DNA from: Vanilla planifolia | Lineage: Eukaryota; Streptophyta; Magnoliopsida; Asparagales; Orchidaceae | Reading direction: 5' to 3' | NCBI GenBank assembly: GCA_023846275.1 | Contig: JAIUJO010000187.1 | Span: 769,721-833,720, forward strand | DNA: 64,000 nt | Part shown: piece by piece, positions 36,501 to 49,200 of the stretch | How the letters are laid out: every line of letters starts with the position of its first letter | Position numbering within the stretch: the first letter of the stretch is position 1 | The notes under the pieces: generated by a model | The model's input: only the letters and a program-made list of their open reading frames with translations | What the model was told of the DNA's origin: nothing | Database searches by the model: none | Translations under genes and position numbers: made by a program

Positions 36501-39049
36501 CATTGTATGGGGGGAAATTACAGTTCAGTTTACTAAAAAGATTTCATGTGACATCCTCAATGATAAATTATGTTTTGAATTGAAATGTCTTATAAATCAT
36601 GGAAAAATCTTAAAGAATAAAATATCGTAAAATATAAAAAATTAATATTTAAATATATAATGAACATTAAATTGAGTCCAATAGTAATTGTTACATCTTA
36701 ATCATACCTTCTAGAGATTTTCTAGAAATTACCATGGCAAATAAGTATAAATAATGATAATTATTATTTTCATATTAAGAAAATATATATATATTACAAC
36801 TAAACTGTGATAAATTGATCCTATATAATTTGACTAAATCAGTGTAATGGAAAGGTCATATGAGAGGAGATTTTGAGTTGCATAGTAATATTACCACATC
36901 AAAGCAAAATTTTATAAAATAAGATAAATTTTACGAGAAAGTTGTGTTTGAGATACTAATGAGATCGAGCATAAAATCCTAAATCTTAAAAATAGATACA
37001 AATAACAATTTTTTGTTAAACATTTCAAAACTTTAAAAAATAAAATGCTAAAAAATATAGAAATTTATGTTTAATTTGCTAGTCATCATCAAGGTGTGTT
37101 CAATGACAATTGTTTTGTCTTAATCATACTTTGATTGGAATTTTTATAAATTACAAAATTATTTAAACATAAAAATATAAATTATTATTTAAATAATAAT
37201 TATATAAGTTAAATAAAATATGATATTTATCAGGTAAAGTAATATAACCAAATCAGGCCAATATAAAGGTCACATGACAAGACATTTAGAGTTAAAAGGG
37301 AATATAATGAAACTAAAGAAAAAATTTTAAAAAAATGGTAAAAATTGTATAGAAAAGTTGTATTTTAAGATCTTAAAGAAATTAGGTATTACTTCCTTGA
37401 TCATCAAATTAGGTTTGATTATAAGTCTCCCATAAAATAGATTAAATCTCAAAATACTACAATGTTTAACTAGATATGTCGTCAAGGCAAGTCTAGTAAT
37501 ATTTACTTTATCTCAATAAGACCTTATTTGAAAGTAACACAAATTATGAATAAATAATTTTTAATAACAGTAAATTAATATTTTAATTTTAGTTAAACAT
37601 TTTTTAAAGTTGAGATCAAATATATTGAAAAAATATACGAAATCATGATGCAAAGATCACACGAGAAGAAATTTACAGTTACAAAGTAGAATAACCAAAT
37701 CAAAGTCAAAAATTTCAAAAAAATGAAAATAAACTATACCAAACTGTTGCATTCCATTAGTTTAACAAAATCACATAGACATCGTTAATCACCAAATTAG
37801 GTACTAATAAAGATGGCTAATCAAGCAAGCCAATACTTTTGAAAATAAAATATAGAAAAATGTGAAAATAAATATTTAGTTAGACAAATTTTGATGAGAT
37901 CAATCCAAACTATGGTGTAATACTTTAATAAATATAATAAATTCCTTGAGAAAGTTACATTCTAAGATACTATTGAGATTGAGTGTGCCATCCATGATCA
38001 TCAAATCAAGTACACATCAAAATGTCTCAAAGTATGTTAAAACCTAAGAAATCATTTTGTTTAAGAATATAAAAATGTATAATTAATTAGATAGAGTTTC
38101 TTAAGGTGACTCCATTGTTGTTTGCATTTTCTCTATTAAAACTCATTTGAAATAATTATGAATTATTATATTAAATAAGTATGAATTAAAATAAATAATT
38201 ATTTTTTTCATTAAGCTAATATATATTAATGAAAAATATGGTAAAATGAGCAACATAATATAAGAAAATTTATGTGATGCAAATACCAAATTAGAGAAGG
38301 TTTAGAGTTACATAGTAAAATAAACAAAGTAGAGGGAAAACTTTGATAAAAGTTGATGAATTATATTAGAAAGTGCTTTCCAACATACTAAAGAGTTTGA
38401 GGGTAAGATCCTTGATCTTCAAAGAAGATATGATTTAAAATATCTCATAAAGTAAGCAAAACCCTAAAAATGTAATTTGAAAAATATATAAATGAATATT
38501 TAATTATATATTACCCTTTGAGATGAGTTATTTATTTCAACACCATTTGACCTTTTTAGATTTATTGTGAATTAATAAATTAGGAAAAAAATAATTCTTA
38601 ATAAATTATTATCTTAATATTAATAAATATATAATAAAGCTAAAATTAGAAAAATTAAAGAAACATGTTATAATTAAACCATAGTAATGTAAAGATCACA
38701 TAAAATTATTATTAGAGTTTTGTTGTATTATAACTAGAAAAAAATAAAACCTTTTCATAAAATGAGATACAAAAAAAGACTAAAAAGTTGTATCCCAAGC
38801 TAATCAAGTGATTTAGTGTAGCATACTCAATTGCCAAATTATGTATGAATAAAATGACAAGAAAATCATGCAAAAACATAATAAAATATAACATTTTTAA
38901 ATAAAAAAAATTAAATTGAATAGAGCAGTTGATTCATCTTCAAAGTCACTTATTTCACTTTGATTTCACCATGTTTACAATTATTATGAATTTGAAAATT
39001 AAATAATCATTAAAAATTTTGAGAAAGCTAAATTTTATGATTCATTAGA

Positions 39050-39215
39050 GATTGAGTTATTCTTTTTCATATGTCAAATAACGTATGAAATGAAATATCT
39101 CATAAAAATGAAAACAATTGTAAAATAAAAGTAGTTAATATATAAAAATTTAATATTTCAATTGATTTAATTTATTGAGACAAGTATAGTGAGATTTGCT
39201 TTGCTTCAAAACAAA
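39050..39215 (-). repeat. Short inverted monomer, about 165 bp between box A copies
   Basis: Two inverted box A copies, ATTAGAGATTGAGTTATTC (about 39,050) and AATCAAGTGTAACATC (about 39,215), are separated by the monomer tail (TCTCATAAAAATG), the second AT core and a fragment around GAGACAAGTATAGTGAG. The S1/S2 half is missing. It resembles the short units in blocks 1 and 2. Confidence 0.6.
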
Positions 39216-41959
39216 TCAAGTGTAACATCTAGATCATTAAAACATGTTAAATGAAAATATCGCACAAAAAAGCCAAAACCCTAAAAAATAAAATATTTGA
39301 TAACATAAATATGAATATTTAATAGAGTAATGTTTATCAAAAGTAGCCCAGTGACTTTTTTCTCAATTAAAGTGCATTTGGAATTCTTATGAATTACCAA
39401 ATTAATAAGGAAAAATAATAATAATTTATTTTTTAATACTAAGAAAATATAAATTAAACCTAAGATAACAATAAATGTAGCATTATATTATAGCCGATTG
39501 TAAGTGATATTAAAGTCTCACAAAAAGGATAGTTAGAGTTATATAATCATATAAGCAAATGAAAGTAAAAAAATTTGAAGAGATTACATAAATTTCATGA
39601 GGAAAAATTTTAATTTCAAGATACTTTGGTGGTTGAGTGTAACATCCTCAATCACCAAATCAACTAAAAATTTAATGTCACATAAAACATGCAAAAATAC
39701 TAAAAAACTAATATAATTTAAAATATAAAAAAGTATACTTAGTTTTTTGTAGCTTATAGAGACATGTCCAACAACATTTGTTTCGTTTCGATCAAACACA
39801 TTTTAAATTTCTATGAATTACAAAGTAAGAATAAATAATAATAACTCATTATTTTGAATGTTAATTATATATATATTTAATCTAAAATGTAATAAAATAT
39901 AGTAATATAACATAAACAACTCAGATTAATGTAACATTAACATAAGAGGAGATTTAGCATTAGATAGTGGTAGTGCAAAATCAAAGTAAAAAAATTGAAG
40001 AAAAAAGATAAATCAATTAAGAGAATCATTTTCAAAGATATTAACAAGATCACTTGCAACAACTTTGATTATTAAGTTTGTCATAATTAAAATGACTCAA
40101 AAAGGATTCTAAAACACTAAAAAATTAAACTATTTACATTATTAAAATAAAAATGTTATTAGAATAAAAAGTAAATATATATTAATGATGAAATGAGACA
40201 AATTGAAGCAAAGTAATAACATGAAATTAGAGTGATGTAAACAACACATGAAGAAATTTATAGTCTCATAGTAATATAGTAAAATCAAAGTGAAAACTTT
40301 GTGAAAATGAGATAAATTATACAAAAAAGTTAACTTACAAGATACTTAGGTGATCAAGCATAACATCATCATTCATCAAATCAAGTGTTAATCAAAATAT
40401 CTTATAAATTAAGACAAAAATATTAAAAATTAAATATTTATGGAAATACTTAAAATTACCAAAACAAATAAACATAAATGATAACAAAATATTATATTAA
40501 TATAAAGTAAAAACATTTTAATGCTAAAATATGTTAAATTTAAGCAATACAATCTAAAAAACTTAAAGTGATGTCAAGGTCACATGAGAGGTGATTTAGA
40601 GATATATAGTAATATAATAAAATCAAAGAAAGAACTTTTAAATAAATTAAATTATATCAAAAAATTTTATTCAATGATAATAAGGTGATCTAATGTAAAA
40701 TCGTTCATCATCAAATCAAATATGATTCAAGCAACATTTGTTCGGATATAAAAATGAATATATATTTGAGTAGAACACATCATACCAACTAAAGCAATAG
40801 TTGTTTCATTTTGATCAATACTCACTTGGAATTACAAAGAATTTCAAAATTGACAAAGCATAAATAATAATAAATATTTTTCTAAAAATTAATTATCTAT
40901 ATATAAAAGATGAGATAAGATAAATGGAAGCAATTCAATATACCCAAAAAAAACTAATGCAAAGGTCATTTAGGAGGAGACATGGAGTGAACAGTATTGT
41001 AAATAAATCAAAATAAAAATTTGTTAAAATTTGATATATTGTATGATAATAACATTGCATGTCTCTAAGGAGATCAAGCATAGCTTCCTCAATGTTTAAC
41101 ATGGGTATGAATTAAAATAAATGGTAAAGTTTAGCATACACCATGAAAATAACATAATAATAATATAAAAATAAAAATTTTAATAGATGAAACACATAGA
41201 GATGACTAAAACAACGATTGTTTCATTTTGATTATAAGTAGATTTGAATTACTAATAATTACTGAAGTAAAAAACATAAATAATTTATGTTTTTAATATC
41301 AGTAAATGTTTATTTCAACAAAAATTATATAAGTTAAAGCAATATAAATAACAAAATCAACATGATGCATTCGTGAAATAAGAGAAGATGAACATTTTCA
41401 TTGTTATATAAGCAAATTAGGGAAAAATATTTGGAGAAATGAGATAAAGTTTACAAAAAGTTTTCAATTCAAGATAAAAGGGACATAGACTATAAAATTC
41501 TTGACAATCTAATCACGTACAAATGCAAATTCTTTATCAAATATGCGAAAAAATGTAAAATAATATTTATAAATGCAAAAAGAAATATTTAATTTAATTA
41601 AGATCTCCAATTGAAGTCCAATGATTTTTGTGTTATCCTAATGAAATTATTATTTGATTCTAAAATAAGATAAATTAAATGAAAACAATATGAGGGTCAC
41701 ACATGAGGAGATCTATTGTTTTATAATAATATAACCAAATGAAAGTAAAAAATTTGTTTTAATGAAATAAATTACGTAAGAAAGTTATGTTCCTAACACA
41801 CAAAAGAGATTGAAATAAATAATGAATTACTATTTTTATGTTAGTTAAATTTATTTCAAATCTTGATTATGATAAATTGAAGCAATATAATATTACAAAA
41901 TGAAAATGATGTAGAGTTGCATAATAGAAGAATTAGAATTTGATTTTACTATAAAAAAA

Positions 41960-42010
41960 TAGAAAAATTTAAAGAAAGAGATTTTTACACATTTTTTTCT
42001 AATTTACAAG
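41960..42010. other. Orientation switch 2 (minus to plus)
   Basis: On the left, AATTTAAAGAAAGAGAT is the reverse complement of about monomer positions 55-80. On the right, CTAATTTACAAGAATTCC is plus-strand monomer from about position 243. The change falls within roughly 20 bp near 41,985. I see no long palindrome or inserted element at the point. Confidence 0.75.
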
Positions 42011-44643
42011 AATTCCAAACAAGGTCCAATCAATATGAAACAAGTATTGATAGACTCATTTCGATGAGCTCTATCCAATCAAGCATATATTCTATTTTTT
42101 TGTATAATTTTTTTAAAATTTTTGTACATTATATAAGAATTTCAATTCATTTCACATTTGACAATTATGGATGTCATAGTTGATGTTTTGTATCTTAAAA
42201 TAGAACTTTTTCATACAGTCCATTTCATTTCATCAATTTTTCTCTTTGATTTGCTTATGTTACTGTGCAAAGCTAAATCTACTCTCAAGTCTCCTTTACA
42301 GTAATTTGATTTTGTTATATTATTTTATTTTAATTTATATTATTTTAGCTTTTATATGACTTTATTAATAGTTAACAAAATTATTATTTTTTCTTACTAT
42401 AGTGTTAATTCATAGTAATTCAAAATGAGGTCCAATTAAGGAGAAAAAAACATCATTGGAATTGTCTAGCTAAGTGCTTTGAAATTAAAAATTCATTTCC
42501 ATAACTTTAAATTTTTTATTTTCTTTTGTTTTTGAATGCTACATAGGACATTTTAATTCAAACTTGATTTTTGATGGATGATGTTGCACTTGAACTACTT
42601 AATATCTTAGACTATGACTTTCTCCTCATATGTGAAATTTATATCATTATGATTTGGTTATGTTTCATTGGTTCAGTCTTGTAATTTAATCTTTAATTTA
42701 TATTTTCTTAAAATTAAAATAATAATTACCATTACTTGTGTTTCCTTATTTAATTATTTCATAGTATTTGAAAATAAGACCCAATGAAGGTGAAACTAAC
42801 ATTTTTTTAGTCATCTCAAAGTCCTTTGTAGAATAAAATATTTATTTCACTTTTTTCTATATATTTTTTAGGGCATTTGTGGGTTTTTTAAGACATCACG
42901 ATTTGTAGTTGATTTGACATAATGTACCTTGCGTAATATCACTTAAGTATTTTTGAATGCAACATTTGCATACAATTTATTTTATTTCTTATAATTTTTT
43001 GCCATTATTTGGCTATATTATTTTGAAACTAAAACTTTTCTCACATATAACATTTATAATATTTTTTTGTTTTATTTCATTACTCTAATTTATCATTTTT
43101 CTTATTTAATATAGAAAAACTTAGCATTCCAAAAAGTAAATTATTTTTTTTCTTATTTATTATGGTAATTCATTATAATTCTAAATGAGCTCTAATTATG
43201 CCAAAGCATGTGCCATTAGACTTGTTTCAACAAGCATTATCAATTAATTTCCATATTTCTTTTATATTTTTTTTCTAGTGTTTTAATATGTTTTATGAGT
43301 CATTTTTATTTATACCTTATTTCACAACTAAAAAAATTACATCTGACCTACTTAGTATCCTAAAAATTAATATTTTTGTAAATGTTGCTTCATTTTTTCA
43401 AAAATTATCACTTCGATTTTTTATGCTGCACTGTAACCCTACATCTTCTCTCATGTGACATTTATATAGTCATGATTTAGTTATATTATACTATTTTAAT
43501 TTAGGTCATTTTTACTTGAATATATATTTAGATAATATTAAAAATTAATTTATTATATTTATTCTTATTTACTTTGTTAATCCTTAATAATTTAATAAGA
43601 GGTTTCATTTAGATGAATGAAGCACTGCTGGAGTCATATTCACGAGATTTGTCCAATTCAATATTTATTTTTTAATGTATTTTATAATATCTTATTTTCT
43701 AGTATTTTTTATATTCTATCAGAAATTTTTATTTTTTCTTCATTAAACGATCTAATGTATTACACTCGATCTCTTTAGTTTGTTAGAATACAACATTCTC
43801 ATAAAATTTATCTAATTTCTCCACATTATTCACTTTGAATTGGTTGTGTTGCATTTTATCCCATTTGAGATTTAAATTATATTTCACTAATATTAAAATA
43901 ATAACTTATTATTATTATTTATGCATATTCATTATAGTAATTCCCAATAATTCAAAATGAGTTCCAATCGAGTCTAAATTAATGTCATTGGAGTAGTCTA
44001 GATGTGCTTTATCCAATTTAATTTTTATTTTTAATATTTTTTAATAATTTATTTTCTTTCTTATATTTCTTGATTTATGAGACTTACAGATAATATTAGA
44101 GTGTAACTTTCTAGTAAATGTTGTTATCTTATGTTTTCAAATTTTCATTTTGATTTTATTACATTACATAGTCATTAAAATTCTCTTTTTGTTTGACATT
44201 TACATGACATTGATTTCTTTATATTAGAATACCTAAATTTATTTTATTTTAGTATAAATATAAAGTCAATTAATATCAAAATAAATTTTTTTTATTATTT
44301 ATACTTTATATCAAAACTATAATGTATTTTAAAATAAGTGAAATAAGGTCTCACAAAGATCAAACATATGTCATTCCAATGGTCTCATTAAAATTTTATC
44401 TGATTAAATGCTTATTTTCATATTTTTTTAATTAATTATAATAGCTTTTGTATGTTTCATGAGGCATTTTGATTTATCATTGTGTTGGTAATTAGGGTTC
44501 CTAAAGTTGATATGTTTAATTACTAGTTTTGCATAAGTACATAGATAATTCTTGGTAATTCCAAAAATGTTTTAATTATGATGAAAACATGTCGTTGGAC
44601 TTGTGTTAGTGATATTTATCAAATAATTTATATAATATTATAA

Positions 44644-44664
44644 ATATATATATATATATATATA
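44644..44664. repeat. (AT)n microsatellite, 21 nt
   Basis: This perfect AT alternation lies in the second AT core, after CAAATAATTTATATAATATT and before GATATTTTTTTCA. It is a different monomer site from the tracts at 134, 5,584 and 12,363. Confidence 0.95.
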
Positions 44665-44750
44665 GATATTTTTTTCATATTTTTTAATTCAATTTTTTTA
44701 GCATAGTTTGTTAGACATTTCAATTCATACTTGATTTAACAATATAGAAT

Positions 44751-45167
44751 GTTACAATGGTGTTCTTAGTATCCTAAAATGCAACATTTTTATGTAATTT
44801 ATCTCAGGTCTTCATTTCCTTTGCTTTGATGTGGTTATATTACAATGAAATTATAATTCCCATCTTGTATTACCTTTAAGTCACTTTGATTTGGCTATAT
44901 TATATTGTTTCAATTTATCTTTTATGTTTAATATAAAAACATATTATTAACAAAACAATATATTAATATTTATGCTCATTTACTTTATCAATTTGATGTA
45001 AATACAACAGAACCCCAAAGAAGAGGAAACAAACATTGTTGACTAAAACTTGATGAGCTTGATACAATTAAATGTTATTTTTTTTTATTTTTAAATATCA
45101 TATTTTCCAGGATCTTTGCTCGCTTTAAGAGTTATTTTGATTTATTTTTTATTTGGCAAACGATGAT
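44751..45167 (+). repeat. Representative near-full-length satellite monomer
   Basis: This roughly 417-bp copy shows most parts of the unit and is a good reference monomer. Box A starts at 44,751 and the next one at about 45,168. The block TTTATCTCAGGTC is near 44,800. Subrepeat S1 (CTTTGATGTGGTTATATTAC) is at 44,824-44,843 and subrepeat S2 (CTTTGATTTGGCTATATTAT) is at 44,884-44,903, a step of 60 bp. A CAATTTATC block follows near 44,910, and then the AT core to about 44,970. The GAGGAAACAAACATTG element is near 45,024, TTGATGAGC near 45,050, an AT-rich run near 45,070-45,105, and GATCTTTGCTCGCTTTAAGAG near 45,112. A frame stays open here only in short pieces, so I do not read it as coding. 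Confidence 0.85.
44824..44903 (+). repeat. Internal direct duplication S1/S2 inside the monomer
   Basis: Within this monomer a roughly 20-bp segment occurs twice, 60 bp apart. The copies at 44,824-44,843 and 44,884-44,903 both follow the pattern CTTTGATkTGGyTATATTA. The same pair is visible in many other monomers, for example near 45,250 and 45,303, and the flanking ATTTATCTCATTT block also occurs near both copies. This suggests that the unit itself arose by an internal duplication of roughly 60-120 bp before it was amplified. Confidence 0.75.
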
Positions 45168-46217
45168 GTTGCTCTCGATCTCCTTTGCTTCTTGGTAGTT
45201 TAATTTTCCCATATAATGTATCTCATTCTTTCAAAATTTTCATTGTGATTTGCTAATATTGCTATACAACTCTAAATCTCTTATAATGTGACTAATGTAT
45301 TACTTTGATTTTGTTATATTACATTACTTCAATTTATCTCAATTTATCTTTAACAAATATTTAACATAAAACTATTAATTTAGTATTATTTATATATTTT
45401 AACTATGGTGATTTGTTCTAATTCTAAATGAGATTTGATTGAGATGAAACAAATGTTGTAAGGCTTGTGTAAATTATCTTTATATTGTTAAATGTATTTT
45501 TAAATCTTTTTTTTTCTATTATATGGAACACTTTGTGAGGCATTTCAACTTGCAGCTCATTTGATGATTGAGGAAGCTGCACTACATCTTCATAGTATCT
45601 TAGAAAGTATCATTTTTGTATTATTTATTTCATTTAATGAAATGTTTCATTTTAATTTGGTTATCACCTTTCTACTACAACATATGTTCTTTATATTAAA
45701 ATTATAAATTGTTATTTTTATTGTGTGTTTACATTGGCAATTTTTAATAATTCTAAAAGAGGTTTGATTGAAATGTAGATCATCCTTGCATCATCTTGAC
45801 AAGGTCTATCAATTGATTTTTCTATTATTTTTAAATATTTAGTCTTATTGTTTATGGGTGTTTTCATAGATATTTTAAATTGTACATTATTTTATTTTCG
45901 AGGACATTATACATTATCTCTTTAGTGGCTTAGAGTGTAGCATTCTTGCATAATTTTCTTTATTATTGAAATGTTTTATTTGATTGCATTATATTACTGC
46001 AAAAGTCTCGCTCTCTTCTTATGTAATGATAACATCTCTATGATTTGGTCATTTTACATTGTTTTGTTTATCTCATTAAAAATAATAATTTATAATCATT
46101 TATTTTTATTTACTTTTTTTTTTAGAGTGATTCAAAATGAGGCCCATCGATGATGAAGCAAACATTATTACTATTTTAGTGATCTTTTTAAACCAAAATA
46201 CTCATTTTTTATATTTA

Positions 46218-46221
<4 letters not shown>

Positions 46222-46248
<27 letters not shown>
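46222..46248. repeat. (TA)n microsatellite, 27 nt
   Basis: This is the longest TA tract I found in the window. It lies in the second AT core, after CTCATTTTTTATATTTATAT and before TATTTCCAAGAG. Confidence 0.95.
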
Positions 46249-46252
<4 letters not shown>

Positions 46253-49200
46253 TCCAAGAGTTTTTGCTTGCTTTAAGAGACATTATTCTCCACACTAGAT
46301 TTAGTGATGCTACACTTTATCTCTTTTCTCACTTAGAATGCATTTTTCTCCAACAATTTATCACATTTCTTTAAATTTTTTTATTTTGTTTTTTTTATAT
46401 TACTATGTTACATTAAATCTCTTATTATAAGACCTACACATCACTTTACTTTGGTTATGTTACCTTGATTCAATATATCTCACTTTATATTAAGGAAATA
46501 TTTTCTTAATATTGAAATAATAATTTATTTACATATGTGGACATTAATTTTATCTTTTTTGTTGTAAATCAAAACAAGTTCAAATAAACATGAAATAAGC
46601 ATAGTTGGACTCATCTTCATGAGCTTTATTACATTAAATATTTATTTGTATTTTTTTAAATGTTTTATTTTTTAGAGTTTGGGCAAACTTTCATAGATAT
46701 TTAAATTTAGACTTAATACGACAATCAAGGTTTTTACACTCTATCTCCTTAATATTCTTTAAAGTAACTTTCTCATATAATTTACATCATTCTATAAAAC
46801 CTTTCTTTTTGATTTTGTTATACTATTATGCAACTCTAAATCTCATCTCATGTAGCATTTACATCATTTTTTTGGTTATATTACATTGGTTAAGTTTTTT
46901 AATTTCGACTTTAATAAATATTTACATAATATTTCGGAAATAATTTATTTTTTTATCCATATTAATGTGTTAATTAATAGTAATTCCAAACGATCTTCAA
47001 TTGAGATAAAGAAAATCTTGCTTGACATGTCTCAATAAGTTCTATTAAAATAAATATTCATTTGTAAATTTTAGCACATTTTATTTTCTTATGTTTTGAC
47101 ATTTTTATGGAGGTGTTTCAATAAGTACAATATTTGATGATTGTGGATGTTATAGTTGATCTCCTTGGTATATGGAATGCAAATTCTCCTGCATTTAATC
47201 TAATTTAATAAAATGTTTCATTTTTATTTGCTTACATTATGTTTTTCTATTTTGTCCATTTCAGGGTTCAAAATTTCGTTTAATATTAAAATAATAATTT
47301 ATTAATACTTATACTTATTTATTTTGATAAATCATAATAATTCCAAACTAAGTTTGATTCAGTGCAAATAGATGTCACTACATTAGTGTCAAAGTCTTAT
47401 TCAATTAAATATTTTTTTAAGTTTTTAAATATTTACTTTTTAGGGTCTAACAATGTTTTACTACTCATTCCTATAAAATTTAGCACATTTCTTCAAATGC
47501 TTTTGTTTGACTTTAATACATTAATGATAAACTCAAATTCCCTTCCCATGTAAACTTTACATTGCGTTGCTTTGCTTATGATATATTACATCAATCTAAA
47601 TCATCTAAACTTCAATATATATTTACTAAATATTAAGAAATGATTTAGAGTTAATTGCAATTATTTAGTTTGCTAATTCAAGTAATTGTACAAAGATATG
47701 TGCTGGCATAACAAACATTGTTTAACTTAAGTTGAGAAGTTGTCCAATTAAATATTAATTTTTAAAGTTTTAAATGTTTTATTTCAAAGGCTTTTGGCAT
47801 GGTTTATGGGGCATTCTAATTTACTCAAGATTTAATGATTGAAGATGCTACACTCATTTGCCTTTCTTGCTTTGAATGAAATGTTGCAATGTAATTTATG
47901 TCATTTCTTCAAATTTTGTACTCTTACTTGGTTATATTACTATGTAACTATAAATCTCCTCTCTTATGACCTTTACATTTCTGCTATTTACTTATATTAC
48001 TTTGTTTCAATATATCGCGTTTCACATTTAATACATCTTTGATTAACGTTAATATAATTATTTTTTTTATTTAAGAATATTAACATTTCTAATTTATAGT
48101 AAATCAAAATAAGGCCTGATAAAAAAGAAATCAGTGTCATTAAACTCACGTCGACAACTTGTATTTAATTAATTATTCATTTGTATTTTTTAAAAAGTTT
48201 TATTTCCTAGAGGTTTGTTATATTTTATTAGATATTTTCATTGATATTGATTTCATGAAAAACAATGTTAAATTAAATCTCCTTAAAATTTTCTAATAAA
48301 ACTTTCCGATATTATTTCTTTCATTTCTTAAAAAATTTTCTTTGATTTGATTCTATTATAATATTACTCTAAATCTTTTTTCATGTTACTTCCACATCAT
48401 TTTGTTTTGGTTATATGACATTGTATTAATTAATCTAATTTCAAGATTGATGTAAACATACTTAGTAGTAAAATAATAATTTATTTTTTTCTTCTTTATT
48501 GTAGTAATTCTCACTTATTCCAAAAAGATCTTATCAAGTTGAAACAAATGTAGTTAGACTCATCTTAACAAGCTTTATTCAATTAAATATTAATTTTTAT
48601 AATTGAAAAACTTTTATTTAACAAGGTATTATTGTGTTCAAAGATATATTTTGATTAATATCTTATTTTAAGATTGAGGATGTTGCAGTTGATCTCCTTA
48701 ATGTCACAACCATATAATTTATCTCATTTAATCAAATGTTTTTATTTCTATTAGTTATATTACAATGGATCAATTGATTTTATTTAGCCTTAGAAATATT
48801 TACTTAATATTACAATTATAATTAATTTTTTCATTCTTGTTTACCTTGATAATTTGTAAAAATTCTAATTGTTATTTTACTTATGACAATAAGCTCTACC
48901 AAAATAAAATATATCATTAATATTTTTAACATTTATCTTTAAAGGTTTTTGCATGGTTTATGAGATACTTTTACTCATACATGATTTGATGATTAAGCTG
49001 TTATACACATTCTCCTTAGTTTCTTGAAATATAAGTTTATTATAAAATTTATTATGTTTATCCAAATTTTTACTCTGATGTTATTATATTACAATGAACT
49101 AAAATTTTTCTGTTACATGACCTTTACATGGCTTTAATTTTGTTGCATTATATTACCCCAATTTTGATTATTTTGGCTTTGATATATATTTAATGGAAAT

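Larger units (their letters stand above)
32153..41985 (-). repeat. 420-bp satellite array, block 3 (inverted)
   Basis: The same monomer now reads on the minus strand. The plus strand shows reverse-complement landmarks in reverse order: GAGATCAAGTGTAACATCC, AAATGAGATAAATT, TAATATAACCAAATCAAAG, GGTCACATGAGAGGAG, TTTCATCTCAATG and CTCATAAAATGTGCC. Inverted box A copies lie near 32,241, 32,431, 32,751, 33,087, 33,497, 34,099, 34,511, 34,924, 35,317, 35,731, 36,121, 36,541, 36,961, 37,382, 37,770 (weak), 37,976, 38,396, 38,812, 39,050, 39,215, 39,631, 40,048, 40,352, 40,687, 41,072, 41,483 and 41,806 (partial). The plus strand is clearly A-rich here, the mirror image of blocks 1 and 2. Confidence 0.92.
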
